64,000 nucleotides of DNA from Weissella koreensis KCTC 3621 (GCF_000277645.1 NZ_AKGG01000005.1:124001-188000); one strand, 5' to 3'. Counted from the stretch's first letter, positions 44,433 to 54,825 are shown. Translations and numbers: made by a program. Notes: a model not told the origin generated them from the letters alone.

Positions 44433-45452
44433 ATGGATCAAATAAAGGTGGCAGTATTAGGGGCTGGTTCATGGGGAACGGCTTTAGCTAATGTTGTGGC
44501 AGAAAATGGACATGCAGTCAAAATTTGGGGCCATCGTGCGGTCACAGTTGACGAAATTAATATACAACATACAAATAAAGAATATTTAGGAGACCGTGTT
44601 TTACAAGCGAGCATTAGTGCGACGACTGATTTGTTAACTGCGGTTGATGGAGCAGAGATTATTTTGAGTGTTGTTCCTACTAAGGCGACCCGTGAAGTGG
44701 CTAACTTGTTGAATCAAGCACTGGAACAATTACAGCAAAAATCGATTGTGGTGGCCGCAACCAAGGGGCTGGAACCATCAACATATAAGTTTGCGAGTCA
44801 AATGATTACCGAAGAAATTGAGGCTAAATATTTGGCAGGTATCGCAGTTATCGCAGGCCCTTCACACGCTGAGGGTGTTATTAAACATGATCCGACAACT
44901 GTTACAGCGGTTAGCGAAGATTTGGCCGTGGCAGAACGAGTTCAACGTGTGATGAGTAATTCAACATTTCGGGTTTATACCAATGATGATATTGTTGGGG
45001 CCGAGTTGGGTGGCGCTTTGAAAAACGTAATTGCCATTGCGGCAGGAGCTTTGCAAAGTTTAAATTATGATGCCAATGCGAAAGCGGCCTTGTTTACTCG
45101 AGGCTTAAATGAAATGGCACAGCTAGGAAAAGCTTATGGCGCTAGTCCAATGACCTTTATGGGCTTAGCAGGAGTTGGTGATTTATTTGCTACTGCTACA
45201 TCTACACATTCACGTAATTTTCGTGCGGGAATGCAATTAGGTGAGGGACTAAGTAAAGAAGAAGTGATTGAACATATGGGAATGGTGATTGAAGGAATTT
45301 CAACAACTAAGGTGGTGCATGATTTAGCACAAACTAAGCAAGTTGAAATGCCAATATCAGAAGCAGTCTATCAGGTTATTTATGAAGATCGCGACCCCAA
45401 AATTGTAATTAGAGAATTAATGGATCGTCCATTGCACCACGAAGGGAAGTAA
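44433..45452 (+). CDS. gpsA: glycerol-3-phosphate dehydrogenase [NAD(P)+]
   Basis: A 339-residue enzyme reducing dihydroxyacetone phosphate to sn-glycerol-3-phosphate for phospholipid and teichoic-acid synthesis. The Rossmann motif GAGSWGTALANV (about 9-20), the VIAGPSHAEGV block near 142-152, the catalytic lysine region GGALKNVIAIAAGAL near 192-206 and GLAGVGDLFATATSTHSRN near 250-268 are present. The ATG at 44433 has GGGGAGA seven bases upstream. It is followed six bases later by galU. Confidence 0.97.
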   Translation: MDQIKVAVLGAGSWGTALANVVAENGHAVKIWGHRAVTVDEINIQHTNKEYLGDRVLQASISATTDLLTAVDGAEIILSVVPTKATREVANLLNQALEQLQQKSIVVAATKGLEPSTYKFASQMITEEIEAKYLAGIAVIAGPSHAEGVIKHDPTTVTAVSEDLAVAERVQRVMSNSTFRVYTNDDIVGAELGGALKNVIAIAAGALQSLNYDANAKAALFTRGLNEMAQLGKAYGASPMTFMGLAGVGDLFATATSTHSRNFRAGMQLGEGLSKEEVIEHMGMVIEGISTTKVVHDLAQTKQVEMPISEAVYQVIYEDRDPKIVIRELMDRPLHHEGK

Positions 45453-45458
45453 AATATA

Positions 45459-46334
45459 ATGAAACCAGTACGTAAAGCAGTTATTCCAGCAGCCGGATTG
45501 GGAACACGTTTTTTGCCTGCAACAAAGGCTTTAGCAAAAGAAATGTTACCCATTGTTGACAAGCCTACAATTCAATTTATCATCGAAGAAGCTTTGGCTT
45601 CAGGAATTGAAGATATCGTCATTGTTGATGGAAAATCAAAACGTTCAATTGAAGATCATTTTGACTCAAATCCTGAATTGGAAAACAATTTGAAAGAAAA
45701 AGGTAAGGATGAATTATTGAAGTTGGTTCAAGAAACAACTGATATTAATCTTTACTTTATCCGTCAATCACATCCACGGGGATTAGGGGATGCAGTTTTG
45801 ACAGCTAAAGCATTTATTGGTGATGAACCATTCGTTGTAATGCTTGGGGATGACTTAATGACTGATGAAAAGCCATTAACTAAGCAATTAATTGAACGCT
45901 ATGAACAAACTGGTGATTCAACCTTAGCGGTTATGAAGGTGCCACATGATCAAGTTTCTGAATATGGAGTGATTGCACCAGATACTGAAGTAACACCTGG
46001 ATTGCATAAAGTTTCAACATTCGTGGAAAAGCCTAAGCCAGAAGATGCACCTTCTGATTTGGCTATTATCGGACGGTATCTATTAACACCAGAAATTTTT
46101 GAAGAACTAGAAAAGACTAAGCCAGGTAAGGGAAACGAAGTTCAGTTGACTGATGCTATTGATTCTTTGAACCAACGTCAACATGTCTATGCTCATGAAT
46201 TTAAGGGACATCGTTATGACATTGGATCAAAGATCGGTTTCTTAACAACAAATATTGAATTTGGTTTGGAACACCCACAAACAGGTGCAGCTTTGAAGCA
46301 ATACATTAAAGATTTAGCTAAAACCTTAGACTAA
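45459..46334 (+). CDS. galU: UTP-glucose-1-phosphate uridylyltransferase
   Basis: A 291-residue enzyme making UDP-glucose for wall polymers, glycolipids and the Leloir pathway. [26 protein letters not shown] (about 11-36) is the nucleotide-binding signature, followed by [14 protein letters not shown] near 104-117, MLGDDLM near 128 and [20 protein letters not shown] near 189-208. Length is typical. It lies directly after gpsA and ends in a terminator. Confidence 0.97.
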   Translation: MKPVRKAVIPAAGLGTRFLPATKALAKEMLPIVDKPTIQFIIEEALASGIEDIVIVDGKSKRSIEDHFDSNPELENNLKEKGKDELLKLVQETTDINLYFIRQSHPRGLGDAVLTAKAFIGDEPFVVMLGDDLMTDEKPLTKQLIERYEQTGDSTLAVMKVPHDQVSEYGVIAPDTEVTPGLHKVSTFVEKPKPEDAPSDLAIIGRYLLTPEIFEELEKTKPGKGNEVQLTDAIDSLNQRQHVYAHEFKGHRYDIGSKIGFLTTNIEFGLEHPQTGAALKQYIKDLAKTLD

Positions 46335-46351
46335 ATCATTATAATTTTAAG

Positions 46352-46386
46352 AAGAGGTAAGAATAAGATATTCGGACCTCTTTTTT
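46352..46386 (+). terminator. terminator after galU
   Basis: AAGAGGT pairs with ACCTCTT around a 17-base loop, followed by six T. Confidence 0.85.
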
Positions 46387-46425
46387 AATTAATGGTAATT
46401 ATTTGATAACTTCATGTTAATTTAA

Positions 46426-46449
46426 ATTGATGTACTACACTACATCAAT
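46426..46449. promoter_or_regulatory. perfect 9-bp inverted repeat upstream of trxB
   Basis: ATTGATGTA (46426-46434) and TACATCAAT (46441-46449) flank CTACAC. A TATAAT (-10) lies at about 46493, so the repeat sits upstream of the trxB promoter as an activator or repressor site would. No T tract follows, so it is not a terminator. The regulator is not identifiable. Confidence 0.55.
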
Positions 46450-46554
46450 ATAGTTGATTCGGGTATATACTGAAATTGCATAGTAAATGCGTTATAATTT
46501 TGGAATAAACTTGATTCAAGATGTAGAAGTTATCTTTAAACAGGAGGGCATCAA

Positions 46555-47484
46555 ATGAGTGAACATTTTGCAGTAACCGTGATTGGAGCCGGCCCCGGTG
46601 GAATGACAGCAGCAATTTATACTGCCCGTGCTAATTTAAAAACGTTGATGTTAGATCGTGGAATTTATGGTGGTCAAATGAACAATACCGCTGAAATTGA
46701 AAATTATCCAGGCTACGTGTCAATTCAAGGACCTGAATTATCTGAAAAAATGTATGCGGCTACGGAAAAATTAGGAGTTGAATATACGTTTGGCAATGTA
46801 GAACAGGTTTTGCCACAATCGGATAAAACTTTTAAAATTGTAACTGATATGGATGAATACACCACTGATTCTGTGATTGTTGCTACCGGTTCACAATATA
46901 AAAAGTTAGGTGTTCCAGGAGAAGATACCTATAACGGTCGAGGTATTTCCTATTGTGCAGTTTGTGATGGTGCCTTTTTTAAAGGTAAAAATGTTATTGT
47001 AGTTGGTGGCGGTGATTCTGCGATTGAAGAAGCTAATTACTTAGCAAGAATTGTTGACCATGTCACCGTTATTCATCGACGTGGTGAACTTCGTGCTCAA
47101 AAGATCCTACAAGATCGGGCTTTTTCTAATGATAAAATTGATTTTATGTGGAATACTGAAGTTGAAGAAGTGATTGGAACTGATCAAAAGGTAACAGGAG
47201 TAAAACTGATTAATAATCAAACGCAAGAACGTTCAACGTTTGAAACCGCTGGAGTCTTTATTTATGTTGGACTTTTGCCAGTAACTGAACCGTTTATGAA
47301 TTTAGACATTACTGATGAAGAAAATTGGATTGTAACGAATGAACGGATGGAAACAAAACAACCTGGTATTTTTGCACTAGGAGATGTTCGATCTAAAGAG
47401 TTAAGGCAAATTGCAACAGCCGTTGGGGATGCAGCAATTGCAGGTCAGAATGCCTATGCATATATTGAAAGTCTAAAAGATTAG
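46555..47484 (+). CDS. trxB: thioredoxin reductase
   Basis: A 309-residue FAD flavoenzyme reducing thioredoxin with NADPH. The FAD motif GAGPGGMTAAIYTAR (about 11-25), the redox CAVC within SYCAVCDGAFF (about 132-142), the NADPH motif VVGGGDSAIEEA near 150-161 and the C-terminal FALGDVRSKELRQIATAVGDAAIA (about 275-298) are complete. AGGAGG precedes the ATG. It has its own promoter after the galU terminator and probably responds to oxidative conditions. Confidence 0.97.
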   Translation: MSEHFAVTVIGAGPGGMTAAIYTARANLKTLMLDRGIYGGQMNNTAEIENYPGYVSIQGPELSEKMYAATEKLGVEYTFGNVEQVLPQSDKTFKIVTDMDEYTTDSVIVATGSQYKKLGVPGEDTYNGRGISYCAVCDGAFFKGKNVIVVGGGDSAIEEANYLARIVDHVTVIHRRGELRAQKILQDRAFSNDKIDFMWNTEVEEVIGTDQKVTGVKLINNQTQERSTFETAGVFIYVGLLPVTEPFMNLDITDEENWIVTNERMETKQPGIFALGDVRSKELRQIATAVGDAAIAGQNAYAYIESLKD

Positions 47485-47534
47485 TAAAAATCAATCAGTT
47501 AATTTATTAAAAAAACATATCGAGGAATTCATAG

Positions 47535-47729
47535 ATGGATTATAATAAATTATTAGAACAATTAAGGATGGATGAAATTAAAGAATTTAAATTGGAGCCT
47601 AGTCAATTTCCGGATTTTTATGAAGTTTGGCGAAGTTATCCATATCAAAATGCTATTCGAGGAATCGCAGGCCGGAATGGTTTGATCACTTATCGCCGGG
47701 CTAATTTTTCAGAGAATAATGATAACTAA
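47535..47729 (+). CDS. small conserved-looking protein of unknown function
   Basis: A 64-residue soluble protein after GAGGAATTC, on the same strand 50 bases past trxB. It is rich in aromatic and charged residues (DFYEVWRSYPYQNAIRGIAGR, split by no obvious motif) and has no TM segment or signal. The residue pattern and position look like a real gene. I recognise no family. It may be carried on the trxB transcript; no terminator is evident before the ptsH promoter. Confidence 0.7.
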   Translation: MDYNKLLEQLRMDEIKEFKLEPSQFPDFYEVWRSYPYQNAIRGIAGRNGLITYRRANFSENNDN

Positions 47730-47808
47730 TTCATATAATTTATTGATCAAAATTGTTCTGTTTAATAAGACCTTTATTGTTTTTGATAGGTGTTGTTAAA
47801 ATGCGGAC

Positions 47809-47846
47809 TGTAACCGTTTGCAAAAAAAAGAAAATATCGTTATAAT
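47809..47846 (+). promoter_or_regulatory. ptsHI promoter with overlapping cre
   Basis: TTGCAA (47818-47823), a 17-base spacer and TATAAT (47841-47846) form a near-consensus promoter. TGTAACCGTTTGCA (47809-47822) fits 13 of 14 cre positions and overlaps the -35, so CcpA binding should compete with RNA polymerase. Confidence 0.75.
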
Positions 47847-47918
47847 AGATAAGGTAAGAAGGACTATATCCGGATTATCATAAATAATTAAATATAAATA
47901 AAAGGGAGTACATTTATC

Positions 47919-48182
47919 ATGGAATCACGCGAATTTCACATTACAGCCGAAACAGGTATCCACGCTCGCCCAGCTACTTTGTTGGTTCAAACAGCATCAA
48001 AGTTCTCATCAAATATCACTTTATCATACGATGGTAAGGACGTTAATTTAAAGTCAATCATGGGTGTAATGTCTTTGGGTGTTGGACAACATGCTGATGT
48101 TAAAATTTCAGCTGATGGTGACGATGCTGCTGAAGCAATCGAAGCCATTGGACAAACAATGACAAATGAAGGATTAGCATAA
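47919..48182 (+). CDS. ptsH: phosphocarrier protein HPr
   Basis: An 87-residue PTS phosphocarrier. The active-site histidine is in [11 protein letters not shown] (His15), and the regulatory serine is in [12 protein letters not shown] (Ser46), the site used by HPr kinase to make the CcpA corepressor. Both pathways are therefore intact. GGGAG precedes the ATG, and ptsI follows 47 bases after the stop. Confidence 0.97.
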   Translation: MESREFHITAETGIHARPATLLVQTASKFSSNITLSYDGKDVNLKSIMGVMSLGVGQHADVKISADGDDAAEAIEAIGQTMTNEGLA

Positions 48183-48229
48183 TTTTTACTTGTAATAAAA
48201 TTGTTGCATAAATGAGGGGGAGCCAAATT

Positions 48230-49957
48230 ATGGCACAAGTGATCAAAGGAATTGCTGCGTCAAATGGCGTTGCAATTGCGAAAGCCTATAAGTTAGTGGA
48301 TCCTGATTTGTCTTTTGAGCAAGTTACAATTGATGACGTGCAATCAGAAAAGGGCCGCTTAGAAGCGGCCTTTTCTGTTTCAAAGACAGATTTGGAACAA
48401 ATCAGAGATAAAGCTAGTCAAAATATGGGAGCGGAAGAAGCAGAAGTGTTTACCGCTCATATTATGGTTCTAGAAGATCCTGAATTAATTGGTGGAATTA
48501 ATAATGTAATTGAAACAGAACATGTTAATGCTGAAAGTGCACTGAAAAGTGTAACTGACATGTATATTGATATGTTTGAAGGAATGGCTGATGACAATCC
48601 TTATATGGCAGAACGAGCTGCAGACATTCGAGATGTTACTAAGCGGGCTTTGGCTCATTTATTAGGTAAAAAATTACCAAATCCAGCTTTGATTCAAGAT
48701 GAGGTTGTAATTGTTGCTAAGGATATGACACCGTCGGATACTGCGCAACTTGATCGAAAATTTGTTAAGGGATTTATTACCGATTTGGGTGGTAGAACTG
48801 CTCATGCGGCTATTATGGCACGAACATTGGAGATACCAGCAGTTGTTGGTTCAGCAACATCAACACAGGATATTAACGATGGGGATATTTTGATTCTTAA
48901 TGGGTTAGATGGAACCGCTGTAGTTAATCCGGAAGAGACTGAAATCAAAGAGGCACAAAAAGAGTCAGATGATTATAATGCTAAAAAGCTCGAATGGTCG
49001 AAACTTAAAAATGAAGCTTCAGTTTCAGCTGATGGTAAAAAATTAATTGTTGGTTCTAATATTGGGACGCCTAAGGATTTGGCTGGCGTTCTTGAAAGTG
49101 GATCTGAAGGTATAGGACTTTATCGGACTGAATTCTTATATATGGATTCGGCTGAATTACCATCAGAAGATGCTCAATTTGAAGCCTATAAAACGATTTT
49201 AGATGGAATGGGTGACAAACCAGTCACAGTTCGAACTATGGATATTGGTGGGGACAAGTATTTGCCTTACTTACCATTACCAAAAGAAGAAAATCCCTTT
49301 ATGGGTTATCGGGCTATTCGAATTTCATTGGATCGGACAGATATCTTCCGGACACAGTTACGTGCCTTATTGCGGGCTTCAGTTTATGGAGAACTATGGA
49401 TTATGTTCCCAATGATTGCGACACTCTCTGAATTTAGAGCCGCACGTGATATTTTTGATGATGAAAAGCAAAAATTAGTTCAAGCTGGTGTAGCTGTTTC
49501 AGATGATATTAAGCTAGGAATCATGATTGAAATTCCTGCTGCTGCCATGCTTGCTGACCGATTTGCTCAGGAAGTTGACTTCTTTTCAATTGGAACTAAT
49601 GATCTAATAGCCTATACAATGGCTGCCGATCGTGGTAATGAACACGTTTCTTATTTATATCAACCATATAATCCTTCAATTTTGCGTTTGATTAAAAATG
49701 TAATTGACGCTGCACATAAATACAATAAATTTGTTGCAATGTGTGGAGAAATGGCTGGAGATCAAATTGCGGCTCCACTTTTGTTAGGAATGGGATTAGA
49801 CGAATTTTCAATGTCATCAACTTCTGTCCTTCAAACGCGAGCACTTCTAAAATCTCTAGATTCTAAAGAAATGGCTAAATTAGCTGAAAAAGCTTTGAAT
49901 ATGGATAGCAACGAAGAAGTTAAAAAATTGGTTGAGGATACTTTGAACTTAAAGTAA
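48230..49957 (+). CDS. ptsI: PTS enzyme I
   Basis: A 575-residue phosphoenolpyruvate-protein phosphotransferase that phosphorylates HPr on histidine. The ATG at 48230 is preceded by GAGGGGG. The catalytic histidine is in [21 protein letters not shown] (about 184-204), and the PEP-binding domain shows RTEFLYMD near 296 and the [19 protein letters not shown] block near 449-467. Length is normal. Specific enzyme II genes are not in this window. Terminator downstream. Confidence 0.97.
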   Translation: MAQVIKGIAASNGVAIAKAYKLVDPDLSFEQVTIDDVQSEKGRLEAAFSVSKTDLEQIRDKASQNMGAEEAEVFTAHIMVLEDPELIGGINNVIETEHVNAESALKSVTDMYIDMFEGMADDNPYMAERAADIRDVTKRALAHLLGKKLPNPALIQDEVVIVAKDMTPSDTAQLDRKFVKGFITDLGGRTAHAAIMARTLEIPAVVGSATSTQDINDGDILILNGLDGTAVVNPEETEIKEAQKESDDYNAKKLEWSKLKNEASVSADGKKLIVGSNIGTPKDLAGVLESGSEGIGLYRTEFLYMDSAELPSEDAQFEAYKTILDGMGDKPVTVRTMDIGGDKYLPYLPLPKEENPFMGYRAIRISLDRTDIFRTQLRALLRASVYGELWIMFPMIATLSEFRAARDIFDDEKQKLVQAGVAVSDDIKLGIMIEIPAAAMLADRFAQEVDFFSIGTNDLIAYTMAADRGNEHVSYLYQPYNPSILRLIKNVIDAAHKYNKFVAMCGEMAGDQIAAPLLLGMGLDEFSMSSTSVLQTRALLKSLDSKEMAKLAEKALNMDSNEEVKKLVEDTLNLK

Positions 49958-49962
49958 CTAAA

Positions 49963-50010
49963 AAATCGTATAGCCTTACATGAGATGAGGATATGCGATT
50001 TATTTTTATT
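49963..50010 (+). terminator. terminator after ptsI
   Basis: AAATCGTATA pairs with TATGCGATTT (one G-T), followed by TATTTTTATTT. Confidence 0.75.
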
Positions 50011-50128
50011 TAAATGTAATTGGTATAGTTTAACGAAACCTTGTGAATGGCTTAATAAACTTATTTATATTGTTAAATTATTATTTTTGGTATAATGTGT
50101 TTATGCTATTGGTGAAGGGAGCAGCATG

Positions 50129-50935
50129 ATGGAAATGATGAATCGACGCCCACTGGTTATTGCGAATTGGAAGATGAACAAGTTACCAAGTGAATCGTCA
50201 GCTTATATTCAAAAAATTGCAAATCCGCTGAGACGCTATCCTGATGTGATTCCCGTTTTAGCAGGTCAGGATGTTTTATTGCCTGCAATGGTTGAAGCGG
50301 CCAAACAGACGGATATCTCAATTGGTGCTGAAAATATGTATTGGCAAGATCGTGGTGCTTTTACTGGTGAAACTTCCCCTGCAGCTTTAGAAGATTTGGG
50401 TGTTACATATGTGATTATTGGTCATTCTGAACGACGAAATTATTTTCGTGAAACAGATGAAAAAGTTAATTTAAAGGCACAGGCTGCTTTACAACATAAT
50501 TTAATTCCTATTATTGCAATTGATGAAGCAATTAAACCTAAAGATGATAATGATCGATCTCACTGGGTGGTAAATGAAGTTATTGAATCTTTAGAAGGTA
50601 TTTCTGCGGAAGTAGCCAAATCCGTTATTATTGCCTATGAACCGACTGCATCAATTGGGAGTGGTCAAGCCATGACCCCGGCATTAGCACAATTTAGCTT
50701 GCGACGAATTCGTCTAACTTTAGCTGATATGTATGATTGGGATGTTGCAAATGCCGTGCGCATTATGTATGGTGGTTCAGTGAAACCAGAAAATGCGTAT
50801 GAATTAATGATTCAAGATGATATTGATGGGGTCTTAGTTGGTGATTCAGCACTGGACCCAGACAATTTTATTGAATTATGCCAAGTAGCAAATCGAGCAC
50901 TTCTTACAAAAATTAGACGACTTGATGAGTTTTAA
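50129..50935 (+). CDS. tpiA: triosephosphate isomerase, divergent
   Basis: About 268 residues, longer than the usual 250. It interconverts glyceraldehyde-3-phosphate and dihydroxyacetone phosphate. Catalytic residues are intact: NWKMNK (lysine), IGHSERR (histidine) and AYEP (glutamate), and the phosphate motif MYGGSVKPEN is present. Loop 6 reads PTASIGSGQ instead of PVWAIGTGK, losing the conserved tryptophan, and CVGE is replaced by AIDE. Two adjacent ATGs (50126, 50129) follow GGGAG; the second has better spacing. With gpsA this enzyme can supply glycerol-3-phosphate. eno follows, from its own -10 element. Confidence 0.93.
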   Translation: MEMMNRRPLVIANWKMNKLPSESSAYIQKIANPLRRYPDVIPVLAGQDVLLPAMVEAAKQTDISIGAENMYWQDRGAFTGETSPAALEDLGVTYVIIGHSERRNYFRETDEKVNLKAQAALQHNLIPIIAIDEAIKPKDDNDRSHWVVNEVIESLEGISAEVAKSVIIAYEPTASIGSGQAMTPALAQFSLRRIRLTLADMYDWDVANAVRIMYGGSVKPENAYELMIQDDIDGVLVGDSALDPDNFIELCQVANRALLTKIRRLDEF

Positions 50936-50997
50936 TGTAAAAATATGGTATAATTCTCTTTGTGATGGGTATTACAACCCAACTACTAATTATATAA

Positions 50998-52347
<1,350 letters not shown>

Positions 52348-52376
52348 TAAAAATTAAGCAATTAATGTTAATTTAG

Positions 52377-52412
52377 AGAGGCCGTGACAATTTTTGTCCA
52401 GCCTCTTTTTTT
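52377..52412 (+). terminator. terminator after eno; rest of gap empty
   Basis: AGAGGC-(G)TGAC pairs with GTC-GCCTCT, followed by seven T. From about 52415 to 52703 the sequence is very A+T-rich, with no gene visible apart from the nuclease promoter and its AGGAG site. Confidence 0.85.
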
Positions 52413-52703
52413 GTTTCATTTTTAAATTACAATATAAAAATAATTATCCAAATGAATGAAGCAGACGGTTACCAATTACTAAAAACTATACAAATATGCT
52501 ACTAATTGGTGAAATTTAATTGAAATGGTAAATAATTGTAAAACTGTATGATTATAAAAAATAATTAAAAATATTAGTTTAGCCATGGAATATCAAATTT
52601 AAATTAAGCTGGTCTTGAGTATATATTTTTTTATAAATATAATTTTATGAATTGTTGATATATGAGGTGAGATACCAAGATCATGAAGAAGGAGTTTGAG
52701 TAG

Positions 52704-53558
52704 ATGAGTCGTAAAAAAAGGATAAATTATAAAAAGTGGTATGGCTTATTAGCAGCTGTCGTAGTGGCTACTGGAGGATATTTAGAAAATCAACATCAGA
52801 AGGACTCTTCAATAAATGATAACTATGCGACTGAAACGGTCAAAACTGATGAAAAAGTTGAATATGGTTCAGTAAATGATCAAAAGCCGACTGAAAGCTT
52901 GGCTACTTCAGTTTTGACGGATGATGTAAAAAATCAAGTCCGGGCTCAAACCATTAAATATAATGGAACCGGTGCGTTTGTTGTTGATCAAAATAAAACT
53001 AATTTAAATGCAAATGTTTCATCAGCTCCATATGTTCAATTGGCGCGTCAAGATCAACAAGGACGGCCAGGTGCAGCGAATGCATGGTTATCAAGATCAA
53101 GTCGCCAATATCGTAATCGTCAAGAAACCGGTAATAATCGTACGATTAATCCGGTCGGTTGGCAACAACTAAGAATTAATGGTAAAAGTCAGGTCCTGTA
53201 TAATCGTGGACATTCTATTGGATATGCATTAGCTGGGAATATTAATGGATTTGATGCCAGTGAGGCTAATCCGCAAAATATTACTACGCAGACTGCTTGG
53301 GCTAATCAATCTTCTAATGGAAATGATCAAAACACTGGACAAAATTATTATGAAAGTTTAGTTCGTAAAGCACTAGATTCAAATAAGAAGGTTCGTTATC
53401 GAGTAACGCCCCTTTATACTGGTAATAATTTAGTGCCATCGGTGAATCACATTGAAGCTAAGTCTTCAGATGGAACACTTCAAATTAATGTTTTAATTCC
53501 AAATGTACAACCAGGGGTAACGATTAATTATCAAACTGGTGCAGGTAAAATTAACTAG
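52704..53558 (+). CDS. membrane-anchored DNA/RNA non-specific nuclease (EndA-like)
   Basis: A 284-residue protein with a basic N-terminus, one TM anchor (about 12-26) and a beta-beta-alpha-metal nuclease domain (about 100-280). The active-site region is YNRGHSIGYALAG near 171-183, where the histidine general base is kept, although the first position of the usual DRGH is N. The metal asparagine is expected in the NPQNITTQTAWANQ block near 195-208. Such enzymes degrade extracellular DNA or process it in competence uptake. AGGAG precedes the ATG. No competence genes are adjacent. Confidence 0.88.
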   Translation: MSRKKRINYKKWYGLLAAVVVATGGYLENQHQKDSSINDNYATETVKTDEKVEYGSVNDQKPTESLATSVLTDDVKNQVRAQTIKYNGTGAFVVDQNKTNLNANVSSAPYVQLARQDQQGRPGAANAWLSRSSRQYRNRQETGNNRTINPVGWQQLRINGKSQVLYNRGHSIGYALAGNINGFDASEANPQNITTQTAWANQSSNGNDQNTGQNYYESLVRKALDSNKKVRYRVTPLYTGNNLVPSVNHIEAKSSDGTLQINVLIPNVQPGVTINYQTGAGKIN

Positions 53559-53568
53559 AAAATAAAAA

Positions 53569-53623
53569 ATAAGACTACTTTATTCACTAGGGGTTCCCCA
53601 AAAATCAAATAAAGTAGTCCTAT
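53569..53623. terminator. strong bidirectional stem-loop terminator
   Basis: GACTACTTTATT (53573-53584) pairs perfectly with AATAAAGTAGTC (53608-53619), with an inner GGGG/CCCC. It lies between convergent genes. Confidence 0.75.
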
Positions 53624-53642
53624 TTATATATAAATAATAAGG

Positions 53643-53843
53643 TTAATGATGCATTGCATAGTGCATAGCATCTGATTCTGGTTCACCATGCAGTCGCTTG
53701 TATAAATATCGGGACATACGATAAAAACCGCGCCAATAGCGTTTAAAGAAATGAATGATGAAGTTGGTTAAGGTATATAAACCAACTAGAATTAAGATGA
53801 AGAAGAAGACGGTAATTAATGAAATGAAAAAGTTTGAATACAT
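53643..53843 (-). CDS. small membrane protein divergent from the XRE regulator
   Basis: A 66-residue protein with one long hydrophobic segment (about 4-33) and a basic, Tyr/Arg-rich tail (KRYWRGFYRMSRYLYKR) ending in a His/Met-rich stretch. GGAGG lies five bases before the ATG. I recognise no family. It is transcribed from a promoter (TTGAAA-17-TACAAT on this strand) that interlocks with that of the XRE gene, so it is the likely regulated partner. The basic amphipathic tail could sit on the membrane surface. Function unknown; holin-, toxin- or stress-peptide-like roles are possible. Confidence 0.8.
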   Translation of the reverse strand: MYSNFFISLITVFFFILILVGLYTLTNFIIHFFKRYWRGFYRMSRYLYKRLHGEPESDAMHYAMHH

Positions 53844-53893
53844 GAATGCCTCCAGAATAATAGCAAATAACTTAGCTTTTAATGAATAATCTT

Positions 53894-53970
53894 ATTGTAT
53901 ATTAGGTTTAACTTTATTTCAAGAGCTAATTAGGTTTAACCTTGAAATAAATTAAGTTTCAGTTTATAAT
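53894..53970. promoter_or_regulatory. divergent promoter pair with repeated operator
   Basis: Plus strand: TTGAAA (53942-53947), 17 bases, TATAAT (53965-53970). Minus strand: TTGAAA (complement of 53917-53922), 17 bases, TACAAT (complement of 53894-53899). The two -35 regions form an inverted repeat, TTTATTTCAAG (53913-53923) and CTTGAAATAAA (53941-53951). The 12-mer ATTAGGTTTAAC is repeated directly at 53901-53912 and 53929-53940, once in the minus-promoter spacer and once between the -35 boxes. Confidence 0.75.
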
Positions 53971-54001
53971 AATGTAAAATAAATTACACTAGGAGTTTAA
54001 T

Positions 54002-54373
54002 ATGGCAAGTTCAGAAGGTCGAATCATCATGGGACGTAACATTAAACGGTTATTGAAAGAAAACCGAATAACAGCAGTTAAATTTGCTGAAGCAATTGGT
54101 GTGTCAACGGCTACTGTTTCTGATTGGTCAAATGGTAAAACGTATCCGCGGATTGATAAACTTGAATTAATGGCTAACTTCTTTGGAGTCGGAAAATATG
54201 AATTAGTTGAAGATCAAGAAAATAAGGATCAAAATAACGAAGAACCAACGCTCGTTGCTGCGCATTGGGGAATTGATTTATCACGTTTACCAGCTTATGA
54301 TCGACAAAGAATTATTGATCGGGCTAAGTCGTATGTTGAAGGATTAGTTGCAGATTATGAGGATCGTCAATGA
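54002..54373 (+). CDS. XRE-family (CI/ImmR-like) transcriptional regulator
   Basis: A 123-residue repressor-type protein. The helix-turn-helix is TAVKFAEAIGVSTATVSDWSNGK (about 24-46), followed by YPRIDKLELMANFFGV. The C-terminal part (about 75-123) is acidic and may mediate dimerisation or interaction with the next gene product. AGGAG lies six bases before the ATG. The next gene starts four bases before this stop (ATGA overlap). The pair mirrors the repressor/antirepressor-protease modules of prophages and ICEs, but no other phage genes are nearby. It probably binds the ATTAGGTTTAAC repeats upstream. Confidence 0.9.
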   Translation: MASSEGRIIMGRNIKRLLKENRITAVKFAEAIGVSTATVSDWSNGKTYPRIDKLELMANFFGVGKYELVEDQENKDQNNEEPTLVAAHWGIDLSRLPAYDRQRIIDRAKSYVEGLVADYEDRQ

Positions 54374-54825
54374 ATAGTAACGAATACGATGAATTATTGA
54401 TTCGAGTAGAAGAAGATTTAAGACAATATAAATTAACGCCGATTATTTCAGATACGGTACCTTTATATAAAGAAACTCAATTAGAAGGGGTTACTTTTTT
54501 AAAAGGAAATAATGCTTTTATATTTGTGGATAAAGATTTAAGTATTTTTGATAAGGCAAAAACGTTAGTTGAAGAGTACTTTCATGCTATTTCTGATCTA
54601 GGCAATCACTTGGATTATGATGAATTGCATGCCAATAATGATGAAGTTGATGCACGTGAATCTATTATTGAATACATGACTAACGAAAAAACTATTTTAA
54701 AACTAGTCCAGAAATATCCCGATCAATCTTTTGAACCATGGATGATCATGGACGAATTGGGATATGATCGCGAATTTGCGGAAGAGACAGTTGCTTATTA
54801 TGAACGGCAAGGATTAATTAATTAA
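54370..54825 (+). CDS. ImmA/IrrE-like (DUF955) protein with EExxH motif
   Basis: A 151-residue protein co-translated with the XRE gene. The core is LVEEYFHAISDLGNHL (about 65-80), where the zinc-protease HExxH appears as EEYFH, a variant also seen in phage-type members. A later acidic residue (ESIIEYM near 98) may complete a metal site. The C-terminus (QSFEPWMIMDELGYDREF) has a helical DNA- or protein-binding look. In ICEBs1, ImmA cleaves the repressor ImmR; the same logic is inferred here. Whether it is an active peptidase is uncertain because of the missing first histidine. Confidence 0.8.
   Translation: MNSNEYDELLIRVEEDLRQYKLTPIISDTVPLYKETQLEGVTFLKGNNAFIFVDKDLSIFDKAKTLVEEYFHAISDLGNHLDYDELHANNDEVDARESIIEYMTNEKTILKLVQKYPDQSFEPWMIMDELGYDREFAEETVAYYERQGLIN

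Noticed and set aside
54002..54825. Start of a prophage or ICE
   Set aside because: Apart from the XRE/ImmA-like pair and the small membrane protein there is no integrase, replication, structural or att sequence; housekeeping genes lie on both sides.
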